A stretch of 64,000 bases of DNA from CAVPTL01 sp963708725 (lineage in GTDB: Bacteria > Actinomycetota > Thermoleophilia > Gaiellales > JAICJC01). This document shows, piece by piece, positions 16,270-24,193 of this stretch. A program made the translations under genes and the position numbers. The notes under the pieces are model-generated. The model worked only from the letters and a program-made list of their open reading frames with translations, ran no database searches and was not told the DNA's origin. The number at the start of each line of letters is the position of its first letter. The stretch's first letter is position 1. The DNA is taken from contig CAVPTL010000009.1 in the NCBI GenBank assembly GCA_963708725.1, positions 186,001 to 250,000 of the forward strand. The letters are read 5' to 3'.

Positions 16270-18210
16270 CTACGCTGACGGCGCTGCGACTGGATCGGGT
16301 GGCGACTCGGCGAGGCTCAAAGTCAGCCGCTCGACGATCGCCAGGATCTCGGGGTGCTTCTCTGGTGCCCAATCCGAGAGCAGGCCCTCGATCCGCGCCT
16401 GGCGTGCGATGCGCAGCTTGTCCAAAACAGTGTTGCCGGCATCGGTCAGCCCGGGTGGATCGCTGTCGTCCAGAAGGCCCTGGGTTACGAGGCTCTCGCG
16501 CTGCGGCTCGAGCTGCAGCTCTTCGACCGGTCGTCCCTCCACGAGTCGGAACAGGAGCCACATCTCCTGAGGGGTGAGGTCGACCCCGGCTTCGCCGGCG
16601 AGCTGCTCGTAGATCAGGTGACGATGGTCGCGCTGGGCAAGCGTGGCGGCCTGGAGCTCGAGCTCTGTCATCGAGCTTGCGATCCGTGGCGAGGCCACTG
16701 CTTCGGGCACCCCCTGTCCGGCGACCGTCTTTCGCAGCGGCACCTCTTTGATGAACCAGGTCAGCACGAACGCGATCGCGCCGACGGCCGCCCCGGCGAT
16801 GAAGACCGGGTGCAGCGCCTCGACATAGGCAGTCCGAAACGCGTCTCGGACCGCGACCGGCAGGGCCGCGATCACCGCGGGTGTGGCGCCCTGGGTGAGG
16901 TCACTCACCTGCCCGCCGGCGCCCGGGAACGCAGCGTGCAGGTTCGAGGTGAGATTGCTCGTGAGGATCGCCCCGAAAATCGGCGTGCCGATCGATCCGC
17001 CCATCGACCGGAACAAGCTTGCACCCGAGGTCGCGACTCCCAGCTGGGAATAGTCGACCGAGTTCTGGACGACCAGTACAAGCACCTGCATCACGCCACC
17101 CAGCCCGAGGCCGAGCACGAGCATGGAAAGACCTGCCTCGCCGATACTGGTGTCGACCGTGAGCCTGGCCAGGAGCAGCATCCCGATCGTCATCAGGGCG
17201 GTGCCGAGGATGGGGAAGATCTTGTAGCGGCCGGTCTTGGTGATCAGCGCGCCGCTTCCGATCGACGAGATCAACACGCCCGCCATCAGCGGCAGCATCT
17301 CGAGCCCGGAGATGGTCGGGCTCGAGCCCTTGACCAGCTGGAGGAACAGGGGCAGGTAGGTGACCGAGCCGAAGAGTGCGAACCCGACCACGAACCCGAC
17401 GGCACTGGCGACGGCGAACACGGGGTTACGAAACAGGCTGAGCGGCAGCACCGGCTCGCTGGCGCGGTGCTCGGCCCAGATGAAGCCGAGGGTGAGCACC
17501 ACGCTTGCCACTCCCAGGCCGATGATCTCGGCCGAGCCCCAGCCGTAGGTGTTGCCGCCGAGCGTGGTCAGAAGCACGATCGACGACAGCCCCGCCGCCA
17601 GGAATGTGATGCCGAGATAGTCGATGTCGTGGTGGGTGCGCTCGGTTCGGACGGTGAAGACCGCGGCGATCACCACGAATGCGATCACCCCGATCGGGAC
17701 GTTGATGTAGAAGATCCACCGCCACGACAGGTTGTCGACGAAGAAACCGCCGAGCAACGGACCGATCACGGTCGAGATCCCAAACACGCCGCCCATCAGG
17801 CCCGAGTAGCGGCCGCGGTCGCGCGCCGGCACCACGTCGCCAATGGCCGCCTGGGTGGTGACCATCAACCCGCCACCGCCGAGTCCCTGAAGCGCTCGAA
17901 AGGCGATCAGCTCGGTCATGTTTTGCGAGAGGCCGCACAACACCGACCCGATGAGAAAGGTCACGAGCGCTGTTTGGAGCACGATCTTTCGGCCGTACTG
18001 GTCCCCCAGCTTGCCCGCGAGCGGGGTGGTGATGGTCGAAGCCAGCATGTAGGCGGTGACCACCCACGCCAGCTTCGACGCGCCGCCCAGGTCGCCGGCA
18101 ATCGTCGGTAGCGCGGTCGAGACGATCGTCTGATCGAGCGAGGCGATCAGGAGCACCAGCATCAACGCCCCGAAGATGGGGCCGATGCGGGGCTTCTGGA
18201 CGTCCTCCAC
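16270..18210 (-). CDS. DHA2 (EmrB/QacA) family drug exporter with C-terminal MarR-like domain
   Basis: A 646-residue protein. Residues 1-500 form a 14-helix major facilitator of the DHA2 family, with LDQTIVSTALPTIAGDL in helix 1 and RALQGLGGGGLMVTTQA as the motif region. The final 130 residues are soluble and read like a winged helix of the MarR family: LVTQGLLDDSDPPGLTDAG (wing) and then DWAPEKHPEILAIVERLT, the MarR C-terminal dimer helix. The DNA-contact helix is not obviously basic, so the domain could be regulatory. It starts at GTG 18210, with TAACAT 9 bases upstream. It follows the metalloprotease gene by 12 bp. Confidence 0.88.
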   Translation of the reverse strand: MEDVQKPRIGPIFGALMLVLLIASLDQTIVSTALPTIAGDLGGASKLAWVVTAYMLASTITTPLAGKLGDQYGRKIVLQTALVTFLIGSVLCGLSQNMTELIAFRALQGLGGGGLMVTTQAAIGDVVPARDRGRYSGLMGGVFGISTVIGPLLGGFFVDNLSWRWIFYINVPIGVIAFVVIAAVFTVRTERTHHDIDYLGITFLAAGLSSIVLLTTLGGNTYGWGSAEIIGLGVASVVLTLGFIWAEHRASEPVLPLSLFRNPVFAVASAVGFVVGFALFGSVTYLPLFLQLVKGSSPTISGLEMLPLMAGVLISSIGSGALITKTGRYKIFPILGTALMTIGMLLLARLTVDTSIGEAGLSMLVLGLGLGGVMQVLVLVVQNSVDYSQLGVATSGASLFRSMGGSIGTPIFGAILTSNLTSNLHAAFPGAGGQVSDLTQGATPAVIAALPVAVRDAFRTAYVEALHPVFIAGAAVGAIAFVLTWFIKEVPLRKTVAGQGVPEAVASPRIASSMTELELQAATLAQRDHRHLIYEQLAGEAGVDLTPQEMWLLFRLVEGRPVEELQLEPQRESLVTQGLLDDSDPPGLTDAGNTVLDKLRIARQARIEGLLSDWAPEKHPEILAIVERLTLSLAESPPDPVAAPSA

Positions 18211-18222
18211 TACGCGACGATG

Positions 18223-20134
18223 TTAGCTCGCGGTGCGGGTGAGGAACCCGTCGACGCTGATCCGCGGCCCGTCGGAGCTCGCGCGGTTCACGATCCTGAT
18301 CGTGTGGACACCGACAGTGCCCCAGCTGTAGCGATACACAACCATGCGATTCCTGGTGCTCGTCGCATGGGTGTCGACGGTCGCGCGGAGCTTGCCGTCG
18401 ACGAACATCTGGGCGGCACCGTGGGTCGAGGCCTCGGTGGTCACCAGCGCGATGGCTGCGCATGTGCACCGGTACGACGCTGCCGCGTTCTTCGCGTTTG
18501 AGTACCGCACCGCGCCGCCCCAGGCCGTCGCCGATTTCGACGTCGCCCACTTGCCGGTATAGGTGGCGCCGCCTTCCTGCGCCCCCTTCAGACGAAACGT
18601 GGTCGAACGGGCCGGGCCGCCGCACGACACCGAGAAGGTGTACAGGTGGCCTGTCGGGACGTTGACCGCGGCGGCCTGGGCCGTCCCGGTGTAGACCGTC
18701 GCCGCGGTTTTGTGGTCGATGGCTCGCTGCAGCGTGTAGGTCGCGCCCGCTGCACAGGTTCCGGCGCTCCACGCCACCGCGGTCTGAGCCGCCGGCCTGC
18801 GGGCCTTGCTCATCCCGGCCGGAGTTCTGAACTGCGATGTCGGAATGCCCGGGGCGGCGGTCGAGTGGAAGGTGACTGTTACCGACGCTCCGGCGGTGGT
18901 GACCGAGTTGGTCTTGATCGTGAACGTGCCCGAGGGGTCGGTCCAGCTCGATCCGGGGAGCAGGGTGGCACCGTCGCTTTCGTCTGACTGCCACGACGGG
19001 TCCTGGTTGGGCTGCATGTCCAGGAGCCACGACCCGTTCCCGGGCGTGGTGAGATGCACCTGCACCCCGTTTTGGGCGTTGGCGAGGCCGGAGTCCGGGC
19101 CGATCGATCGGCGGTATTCGAGCCAGAAATCGCCGTCGGGGGAGGCGATGTGGAGCGCCTGGAGGATGCCGGGCGTCGTCAGCTCATACGGCGACAGCTT
19201 GTACGTGCCGCTGGCAACCACACTCTGGCTGCGTCCAGCGTCGAGCCAGCCCAGCTGGTTTTTCTGTGAGGCGTTGTATTCCCCGCCGCTGTAGGCGCTT
19301 CCCATGCTGTCGGAGTAGTCGCCGTACTCCTGGAGCGTGCAGGTCGGACCGAGGGTGACCTTGGCGCCGGTGCCCGAGTCGCTGCAATCGTCGAAGTGGG
19401 AGTGCCAGAGCCCCCAGTTGTGGCCCAGCTCATGGGTCGTCGTGTAGGTGTCGAACTGGCCGTTGTACCAGGTCTGGCGTCCGGGGACGTAGGCCAGGCC
19501 ACCGAAGCTGCAATCGCTCGTGTACGGGAAGTAGTAGAGCTCGCGGTCGTAGTTTGACGGCGTGTATCCCGCCAGCTTTGGCGGCGGCCTCGGCTTCGCT
19601 CGCCATCGCATTGAAGTCGCAGTTGGCGATCGGGGCGATCGGGAGCCAGGGGGTCGCGGTGGCGGTGAAACCCGTGACCGCGCCGTAGCTCGTGTCTTTG
19701 AACCAGGGCGCGTCCACCGATTCGATCTGGTTGACCGCCGATTGTGGCGTACGCGAATCGGGGGCCGTCCAGTACACCATCATGATCAGCGAGCTGAAGT
19801 TCCCCGAGATAGTGGCGGCCGGTGTGGCGGCGGCCCGCAGCGCCGACACCGACAGCGTGTCGCCGTGAAGCGCGCCGGCGACCGTGACCCGCTGTCCGAT
19901 GCGGGCGGCGTTGTAGGTGCCCGACATGCGGTAGTGGTGCTGACCTTGCTGGAGGTACCAGACCTTGGTCGACGGCACCAGCGGATCTCGCGAGTCGCCG
20001 TGGGCCAGCACCATCCTGCCGGCGAAGGTGTCGATGCTCGCGCCCGAAGCCGATCCGACCAGCGCTGCGAGCAGCACCAGACCGGCGACCAGTCCGATCA
20101 GTCGCCGCACAGCCCGCCTGCCCACCGCCTCCAT
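18223..20134 (-). pseudogene. secreted gametolysin-like (M11) metzincin protease, frameshifted
   Basis: A signal peptide (RRLIGLVAGLVLLAALVGSASG) opens the frame that ends near 19577; the protease domain continues in the next frame. The joining point is the AAA of GCCAAAGCTGG (19577-19579 on the plus strand), where one extra A breaks the frame. Joined length is about 636 residues. The zinc motif HELGHNWGLWH (19402-19434) and the Met-turn context EYGDYSDSMG are those of metzincins, closest to peptidase family M11. After it comes a beta-rich region and a C-terminal jelly-roll carrying MFVDGKLRATVDTHA and GVHTIRIVNRASS, a carbohydrate- or surface-binding type module. Each half has intact motifs, so a sequencing error is quite possible. 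Confidence 0.75.
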
Positions 20135-20183
20135 CTTTCAGGTATCGGCAGATCGGGCGCGAACGATGACTTTTCAGGCGGAG

Positions 20184-20474
20184 TTAGAGCTGTGCGACCA
20201 CGGTGTAGGCACCGCGTTCGACGAGTTCGACGCCGGTCGCCGCAACCGTGCTCGCCCGGCTCTGGTCGGCATACTTGTCGGTCTCGGCGGCGGCCTCCTC
20301 GGTCTCCCAGAGGGTCAAGGTCAGCGCCGTGCCGGCCTCGCGGTCGACGAGAAATACGCCCCCGGCGTTGCCTGGGAGGGCTGCGATGAAACCTTTGACC
20401 TGCACGTTCACGTGCTCACACCACTTGTCGAGTGCGTCGGGTGAACCCGTCCACGTGGATGTCCTTGCGACCAT
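20184..20474 (-). CDS. antibiotic biosynthesis monooxygenase-like (dimeric alpha/beta barrel) protein
   Basis: A 96-residue protein. The pattern of a short ferredoxin-like fold is visible: a first strand, the helix of PDALDKWCEHVNVQVKGFIAALP, strands GGVFLVDRE and TALTLTLWETEEAAAETDKYAD, and a last strand GAYTVVAQL. This matches the ABM/YgiN-like superfamily, whose members handle quinones or serve as heme or flavin partners. No catalytic residue can be assigned. It lies 49 bp upstream of the protease gene on the same strand. Confidence 0.6.
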   Translation of the reverse strand: MVARTSTWTGSPDALDKWCEHVNVQVKGFIAALPGNAGGVFLVDREAGTALTLTLWETEEAAAETDKYADQSRASTVAATGVELVERGAYTVVAQL

Positions 20475-20553
20475 GGTCGACCTCCGGACTCAGGCGCAGG
20501 GGATCCGCGCGCGTTGTGCCAGTGTTACAGATCGCACAACACCGGTTGGATGA

Positions 20554-20583
20554 GCCGGCGGCATCTGCCGGGACGCCGCCGGC
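20554..20583 (-). terminator. GC-rich hairpin between VOC and ABM genes
   Basis: A 9-bp perfect stem (GCCGGCGGC at 20554-20562 with its complement at 20575-20583) closes a 12-base loop in the 121-bp gap downstream of the VOC gene. It lacks a U-run on either strand, so it may be a weak or Rho-assisted terminator, or just an mRNA processing hairpin. Confidence 0.35.
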
Positions 20584-20595
20584 CCGTGTACGGGC

Positions 20596-20964
20596 TCAGC
20601 CGTTCGGCATCTCGGCCGACGGGTCGCTCTGCCACAGTCCGAACTCGTTGCCGTGTGGGTCGCGACAGGTGGAGAACCAGCCCATGCTCGGCACCGGCAT
20701 CGGCTGATCGGATTCGCCCCCGAGCTCCTTGACGCGGGCGGCGCCGGCGTTGATGTCATCGACGCTGAAGTAGGCGCGTGTTCCCTTCTTGCCGGGCTCC
20801 ATGTTGGTGATTGCCCCGCCGGTCTGCGGGCCGATCTGGGTCATGTGGTATTCGGACGGCCCCGGGTAGGACTCGAACTGCCAACCGAACAGCGACCCCC
20901 AGAACTCCTGCGACTTCCCGGTGTCGTCGGCCGGGATCTCGAAGTGGACGATCTCGCCTGCCAT
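20596..20964 (-). CDS. VOC family protein (glyoxalase/bleomycin resistance superfamily)
   Basis: A 122-residue single-domain VOC protein. It opens AGEIVHFEIPADDTGKSQEFWGSLFGWQFE, typical of actinobacterial VOC proteins, and ends with the DPHGNEFGLWQSD segment that carries a possible metal-ligand Glu. The ATG at 20962-20964 is preferred to longer frames because a GGAGGGA ribosome site lies just upstream and the family starts here. It is divergent from the proline iminopeptidase gene with 32 bp between the starts. The substrate is unknown. Confidence 0.85.
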   Translation of the reverse strand: MAGEIVHFEIPADDTGKSQEFWGSLFGWQFESYPGPSEYHMTQIGPQTGGAITNMEPGKKGTRAYFSVDDINAGAARVKELGGESDQPMPVPSMGWFSTCRDPHGNEFGLWQSDPSAEMPNG

Positions 20965-20996
20965 GCTTGCTCCCTCCGTCTCGTATCGTTCTGCCC

Positions 20997-21969
20997 ATGC
21001 CGCCGGGTCTGTACCCAGAGATCGCCGTTCACGATCATGGCCTGCTCGACGTGGGCGCGGGCCACGAAATCTACTGGGAGGCTTGTGGCAATCCCAATGG
21101 CAAACCCGCCGTCGTGCTGCACGGCGGTCCCGGATCGGGCTGCACGCCGTGGCATCGGCGGCTGTTCGACCCGGACGCCTACCGGGTGGTGCTTTTCGAC
21201 CAGCGAAACTGTGGCCGCAGCACGCCGAATGCGAGCGAGTTTTCGACCGATCTTGCGACCAACACCACACTCAATCTGATCGCCGACATCGAGGCTCTGC
21301 GCGAGCGCCTGGCGATCGACAGCTGGCTGGTGCTCGGCGGATCGTGGGGCAGCACTCTGGCGATCGCCTACGCGGAGGCCTTCCCGAGCAGGGTGTCGGA
21401 GCTGGTACTCCACGGAGTGACCGCGGGCCGGCGGAGGGAGTCCGACTGGTTGTTCCGCGAGGGGCTCGCGCCGCTCTTTCCTGCCGAGTGGGCTCGCCGT
21501 CGCGAGCTGCTACCGGAGGTGGACCGCGCCGGGGATGTGGTCGCCGGGTACTACCGGCTGCTGCACGATCCCGACCCGGCGGTGCGCGATCTGGCCGCTC
21601 ACGAATGGTGCCTGTGGGAGTCGGCCACGCCTGATTGGCCGCCGCGGCCGGGGCTTGCTCCGCGGTTCACCGATCCCAGAGTTCGCCATGGCGTTTGCGC
21701 GGATCGTGACCCACTACGTCCACCACGACGAGTTTCTCGAGGATGACGTTCTGGTTCGCGAGATCGCGGCGATCGCCGGCATTCCCGGGGTCATGATCAA
21801 TGGCCGCTTCGATCTTCAGGCGCCACTCGAAACCGCCTGGACGCTTGATCGTCTGTGGCCGGCGTCAGAGCTCGTGGTGGTCGAAAACGCCGGGCACTCG
21901 GCCGCCTCGGCGGGAATCACGACCGAGCTGGTGCGTGCGACCGATCGCTTTGCCGGCCGCCTGGGTTAG
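20997..21969 (+). pseudogene. pip: proline iminopeptidase, frameshifted
   Basis: An S33 family aminopeptidase that removes N-terminal proline. The N-terminal part has the oxyanion motif HGGPGSG and the nucleophile elbow GGSWGSTLA. The stretch DPEFAMAFARIVTHYVHHDEF and the C-terminal Asp (NGRFDLQAP) and His (VENAGHSAA) of the triad lie in the next frame. Dropping one base at about 21675-21679 (GATCCCAGAG) restores one protein of about 323 residues, the normal length. All catalytic residues are kept across the two frames, so the break is recent or an assembly error. TATCGT lies 7 bases before the ATG. Confidence 0.82.
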
Positions 21970-22346
21970 TCACCGCCGGCGATCCAGCGACGGGCATCGT
22001 TGCCCTCGTGCGGCTCGAAAACGCGGTACTCGCCGGGCGAGAGCCAGCCGAACGCGCCGACCGCGTGTCGCATCCAGTCCTTGTCGGTGACCACCGCGAT
22101 CCGGCCAAAGTCGGACAGGTGTTTGAGTCCGATCGTACGGGCGGCCTTGGTGTCTTCCCACAGCGCGCCGAGATCGAGGCCGGTGAAGTCCGGTGCGGTC
22201 TCGAACATGACGTTGACGGTGCCGCCGCGCTCAAGTGCAGCGCGGAGCGCGCTCACGATCTGATCGTGGTACTCGTCGCGGGTGATCCTGCCCGACGCCC
22301 GAAACCCGATGGTGTTCGGTGGCAGGTCGGGGATCTCTTCGATCAT
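21966..22346 (-). CDS. SpoIIAA-like (STAS fold) protein
   Basis: A 126-residue protein of the SpoIIAA-like family (PF11964). It shows the STAS-like order: a first strand TIGFRASGRITRDEYHD, helix ALRAALERGG, strand TVNVMFETAPDFTGL, the helix LGALWEDTKAARTIGLKHLSDFGRIAVVTDKDW, and a final FEPHEGNDARRWI. Known members are small soluble proteins of unknown role. A phosphorylatable serine of true anti-anti-sigma factors cannot be assigned. It is divergent from a DUF1697 gene, and both starts lie 6 bases from overlapping -10-like hexamers. Its stop overlaps that of the pip gene. Confidence 0.82.
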   Translation of the reverse strand: MIEEIPDLPPNTIGFRASGRITRDEYHDQIVSALRAALERGGTVNVMFETAPDFTGLDLGALWEDTKAARTIGLKHLSDFGRIAVVTDKDWMRHAVGAFGWLSPGEYRVFEPHEGNDARRWIAGGD

Positions 22347-22352
22347 GGTTCG

Positions 22353-22362
22353 ATGCTAGCGT
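22353..22362. promoter_or_regulatory. back-to-back -10 hexamers of a divergent leaderless pair
   Basis: ATGCTAGCGT reads TAGCGT on the plus strand and TAGCAT on the minus strand. Each hexamer ends exactly 6 bases before an ATG (22369 on plus, 22346 on minus). The whole gap between the two starts is 22 bp, so the -35 regions would lie inside the opposite gene. Confidence 0.5.
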
Positions 22363-22368
22363 TTTGGC

Positions 22369-22905
22369 ATGGGCCGATACGTCGCGCTTCTTCGCGGCAT
22401 CAATGTGGGTGGCAACAAGCGGGTCGCGATGGCCGATCTCCGCACACTGTGTGGGGGGCTGGGGTTCACCGACGCGCGGACGTTGCTTCAGAGCGGCAAC
22501 GTCGTTTTGGACTCGCGGCTGGCCGCCAACACCATTGCGTCGCGGTTGTCCGAGGCGATTCAGCAGGAGCTCAGCCTGGACGTCCGCGTGGTGGTGCGAT
22601 CCGCCAGCGAGCTGGCGGCGGTTGTGAAACACGACCCGTTCGGTGCGATCGCCGATCCGCTGAAGCACTACAGCGTCACGTTTCTCGGCTCGAAGCCGGC
22701 CGCTGGCGCACTCTCGGATATCGATCCGGCCGAGTACGAACCCGAGCAGTTCGAGCTGCGTGGCCGCGAGCTCTACATGTGGCTACCACCGGGCCAGATC
22801 CAGAGTCGCCTGCCCAAACTGTTCACCGAGAAACGGCTGGGGACGACGGCCACCAACCGCAATTGGAACACCGTTCTCAAACTTGATGCGATGGCGAGCG
22901 AATAA
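22369..22905 (+). CDS. DUF1697 family protein
   Basis: A 178-residue DUF1697 protein, recognised by the opening RYVALLRGINVGGNKRVAMADL, the QSGNVVLDS motif, and the ending KLFTEKRLGTTATNRNWNTVLKL. The family is widespread in bacteria with no established function. The length is normal. It is transcribed divergently from the SpoIIAA-like gene with a likely leaderless message. Confidence 0.9.
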   Translation: MGRYVALLRGINVGGNKRVAMADLRTLCGGLGFTDARTLLQSGNVVLDSRLAANTIASRLSEAIQQELSLDVRVVVRSASELAAVVKHDPFGAIADPLKHYSVTFLGSKPAAGALSDIDPAEYEPEQFELRGRELYMWLPPGQIQSRLPKLFTEKRLGTTATNRNWNTVLKLDAMASE

Positions 22906-22946
22906 CCGAGTAGGCTCTGCCCAGGCAACTCAGGGGGGCAGGGCAG

Positions 22947-23477
22947 ATGGGGTTCGTGAATAGGTCGGTTGTGGTCGCGTGCGCGGTGGCGCTCGCGCTG
23001 GGCGCGGCGGCATGTGGAAGTTCGTCGAGCGCATCCTCGAGTAGCGCGCCGACATCGGCGGCCGGCGGCGGTTCGAGTTCGATGCCGACATCCACCACCG
23101 CGGTGAGTTCCGACACCGGCGGCGGAAGTGACGACTCCGGCTTCTGTGAGTCGGCGAAGGCTCAGAGCAAGGGGCTCCAGAAGGAACTCAAGCCGCTGGC
23201 GAGCATGTCGTCGTCTCCCGCCAAGGTCAAGGCCACCTGGAGCATCATCGACAAGGCGTATTCGAACCTCGTCGCGTCAGCTCCTTCGGACATCAAGCCC
23301 GACCTTCTGGTGATGTACGGGGCGTTCCACCAGCTCAAGGGTTTCTACGCCGCCAACAATTACAACACGGTGAAGGCCTTGCCGCAGGTCGAGAAGACCT
23401 TCACGAGCGCGAAGTTCAAGCACGCGGTTGCGCATCTCGAGGCGTGGAGCAAGGCCAACTGCAACGGCCTCTCCTGA
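22947..23477 (+). CDS. putative lipoprotein, unknown function
   Basis: A 176-residue secreted lipoprotein. The signal peptide ends at the lipobox LGAAAC, followed by a Ser/Thr/Gly-rich linker (residues 25-65) and a helical domain of about 110 residues with two cysteines (GFCESAKAQ near the start and KANCNG at the end), which may form a disulfide. The helical region is not assigned to a family. A strong AGGGGGG ribosome site lies ahead of ATG 22947. The stop codon is followed directly by a palindromic repeat. Confidence 0.75.
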   Translation: MGFVNRSVVVACAVALALGAAACGSSSSASSSSAPTSAAGGGSSSMPTSTTAVSSDTGGGSDDSGFCESAKAQSKGLQKELKPLASMSSSPAKVKATWSIIDKAYSNLVASAPSDIKPDLLVMYGAFHQLKGFYAANNYNTVKALPQVEKTFTSAKFKHAVAHLEAWSKANCNGLS

Positions 23478-23510
23478 GTGAATAAATGGTGCCAGGCACC
23501 ATTTATTCAT
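23478..23510. repeat. REP-like palindrome, copy 2
   Basis: The same 33-bp palindrome as copy 1 with one change in the last base (T for C). It starts on the base after the TGA of the lipoprotein gene and runs into the frame of the next gene, so it fills the junction between them. Confidence 0.85.
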
Positions 23511-24128
23511 CCGCGGCAGAATCGGGTAACGCCACTCAGTGAGTTGATCGCTGATCCGGCGCGCGGGCTCGTGTATGGCAATCGGGGCTGTTTGCACGAT
23601 TCGCTCGAGCGAGTCCGCCGCCGGTTCAACGGCCGCCGGTGGATCGCATGCCGGCTGGCCTTCCGAGGCTGGGAGCGCGGGCCGATGATGCAGCCTGGTC
23701 GGTTCACCGAGCTGTTCTTCCTCGACGAGGTGACCGCGCTCGCGGCGGGCCATCGCCCATGCGCGCTCTGTCGTCGCGAGGACTACAACCGATTTGGCGA
23801 GCTGTGGGTCGCCCAGCATCCTGGCCAGGTGGGAGCCGATGCCATCGATGCCCAGTTGCACACCGAGCGGATCGACCCGGGCACCGGCCGGCAGCTCCAT
23901 CATCGAGCAGCCCTCTCCGCTCTGCCCGACGGTGCATTCGTGCTGCGCGGCGCCACGCCCTGGCTGGTTCGGGGCGGATCGCTTCTGCGGTGGGAGCCCG
24001 GCGGCTACTCCGCCAGGCAGCCTCGCGAGGATGTCGAAGCCGTCGTCCTCACGCCACCGTCGCTTTTGGAGGTGCTTCGAGCCGGCTGGGATCCCTCGGT
24101 ACCGTTGTTTCACCCCACCGCTGAGTGA
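23478..24128 (+). CDS. conserved hypothetical protein whose 5' end is a REP palindrome
   Basis: The recognisable part starts at NRVTPLSELIADPARGLVYGNRG (about base 23520) and goes on with LHDSLERVRRRF, RRWIACRLAF, PGRFTELFFLDEVTALAAGHRPC and ALCRRED. I know this pattern as a bacterial family without assigned function; it has a C-x-x-C pair. The only clear initiator upstream is the GTG that forms the first bases of the palindrome at 23478, which would add NKWCQAPFIHP. No ribosome site precedes it. TTG near 23542 would remove conserved residues. The repeat may therefore have replaced the original start region, and the true start is uncertain. Confidence 0.65.
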   Translation: MNKWCQAPFIHPRQNRVTPLSELIADPARGLVYGNRGCLHDSLERVRRRFNGRRWIACRLAFRGWERGPMMQPGRFTELFFLDEVTALAAGHRPCALCRREDYNRFGELWVAQHPGQVGADAIDAQLHTERIDPGTGRQLHHRAALSALPDGAFVLRGATPWLVRGGSLLRWEPGGYSARQPREDVEAVVLTPPSLLEVLRAGWDPSVPLFHPTAE

Positions 24129-24134
24129 ACATGT

Positions 24135-24191
24135 CTTATCGAGCTTATCCCGTCTTATCATGACTCGATAAAACCTGATAAGCGCGGTAAG
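24135..24191. promoter_or_regulatory. symmetrical array of six CTTATC/GATAAG half-sites
   Basis: CTTATC occurs at 24135, 24144 and 24154 on the plus strand, then in inverted form as GATAAA (24167), GATAAG (24177) and GGTAAG (24186). The centres lie at plus or minus 6.5, 16.5 and 25.5 bp around 24163. This gives three nested inverted pairs spaced one helical turn apart. The array occupies the whole gap ahead of the AAA ATPase gene and ends three bases before its start. Confidence 0.65.
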
Positions 24192-24193
24192 AT

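Noticed and set aside
16354..18111. A 585-codon open frame antisense to the DHA2 exporter
   Set aside because: Composition is Gln/Asp/His/Arg-rich and it covers a convincing 14-helix transporter; no motifs.
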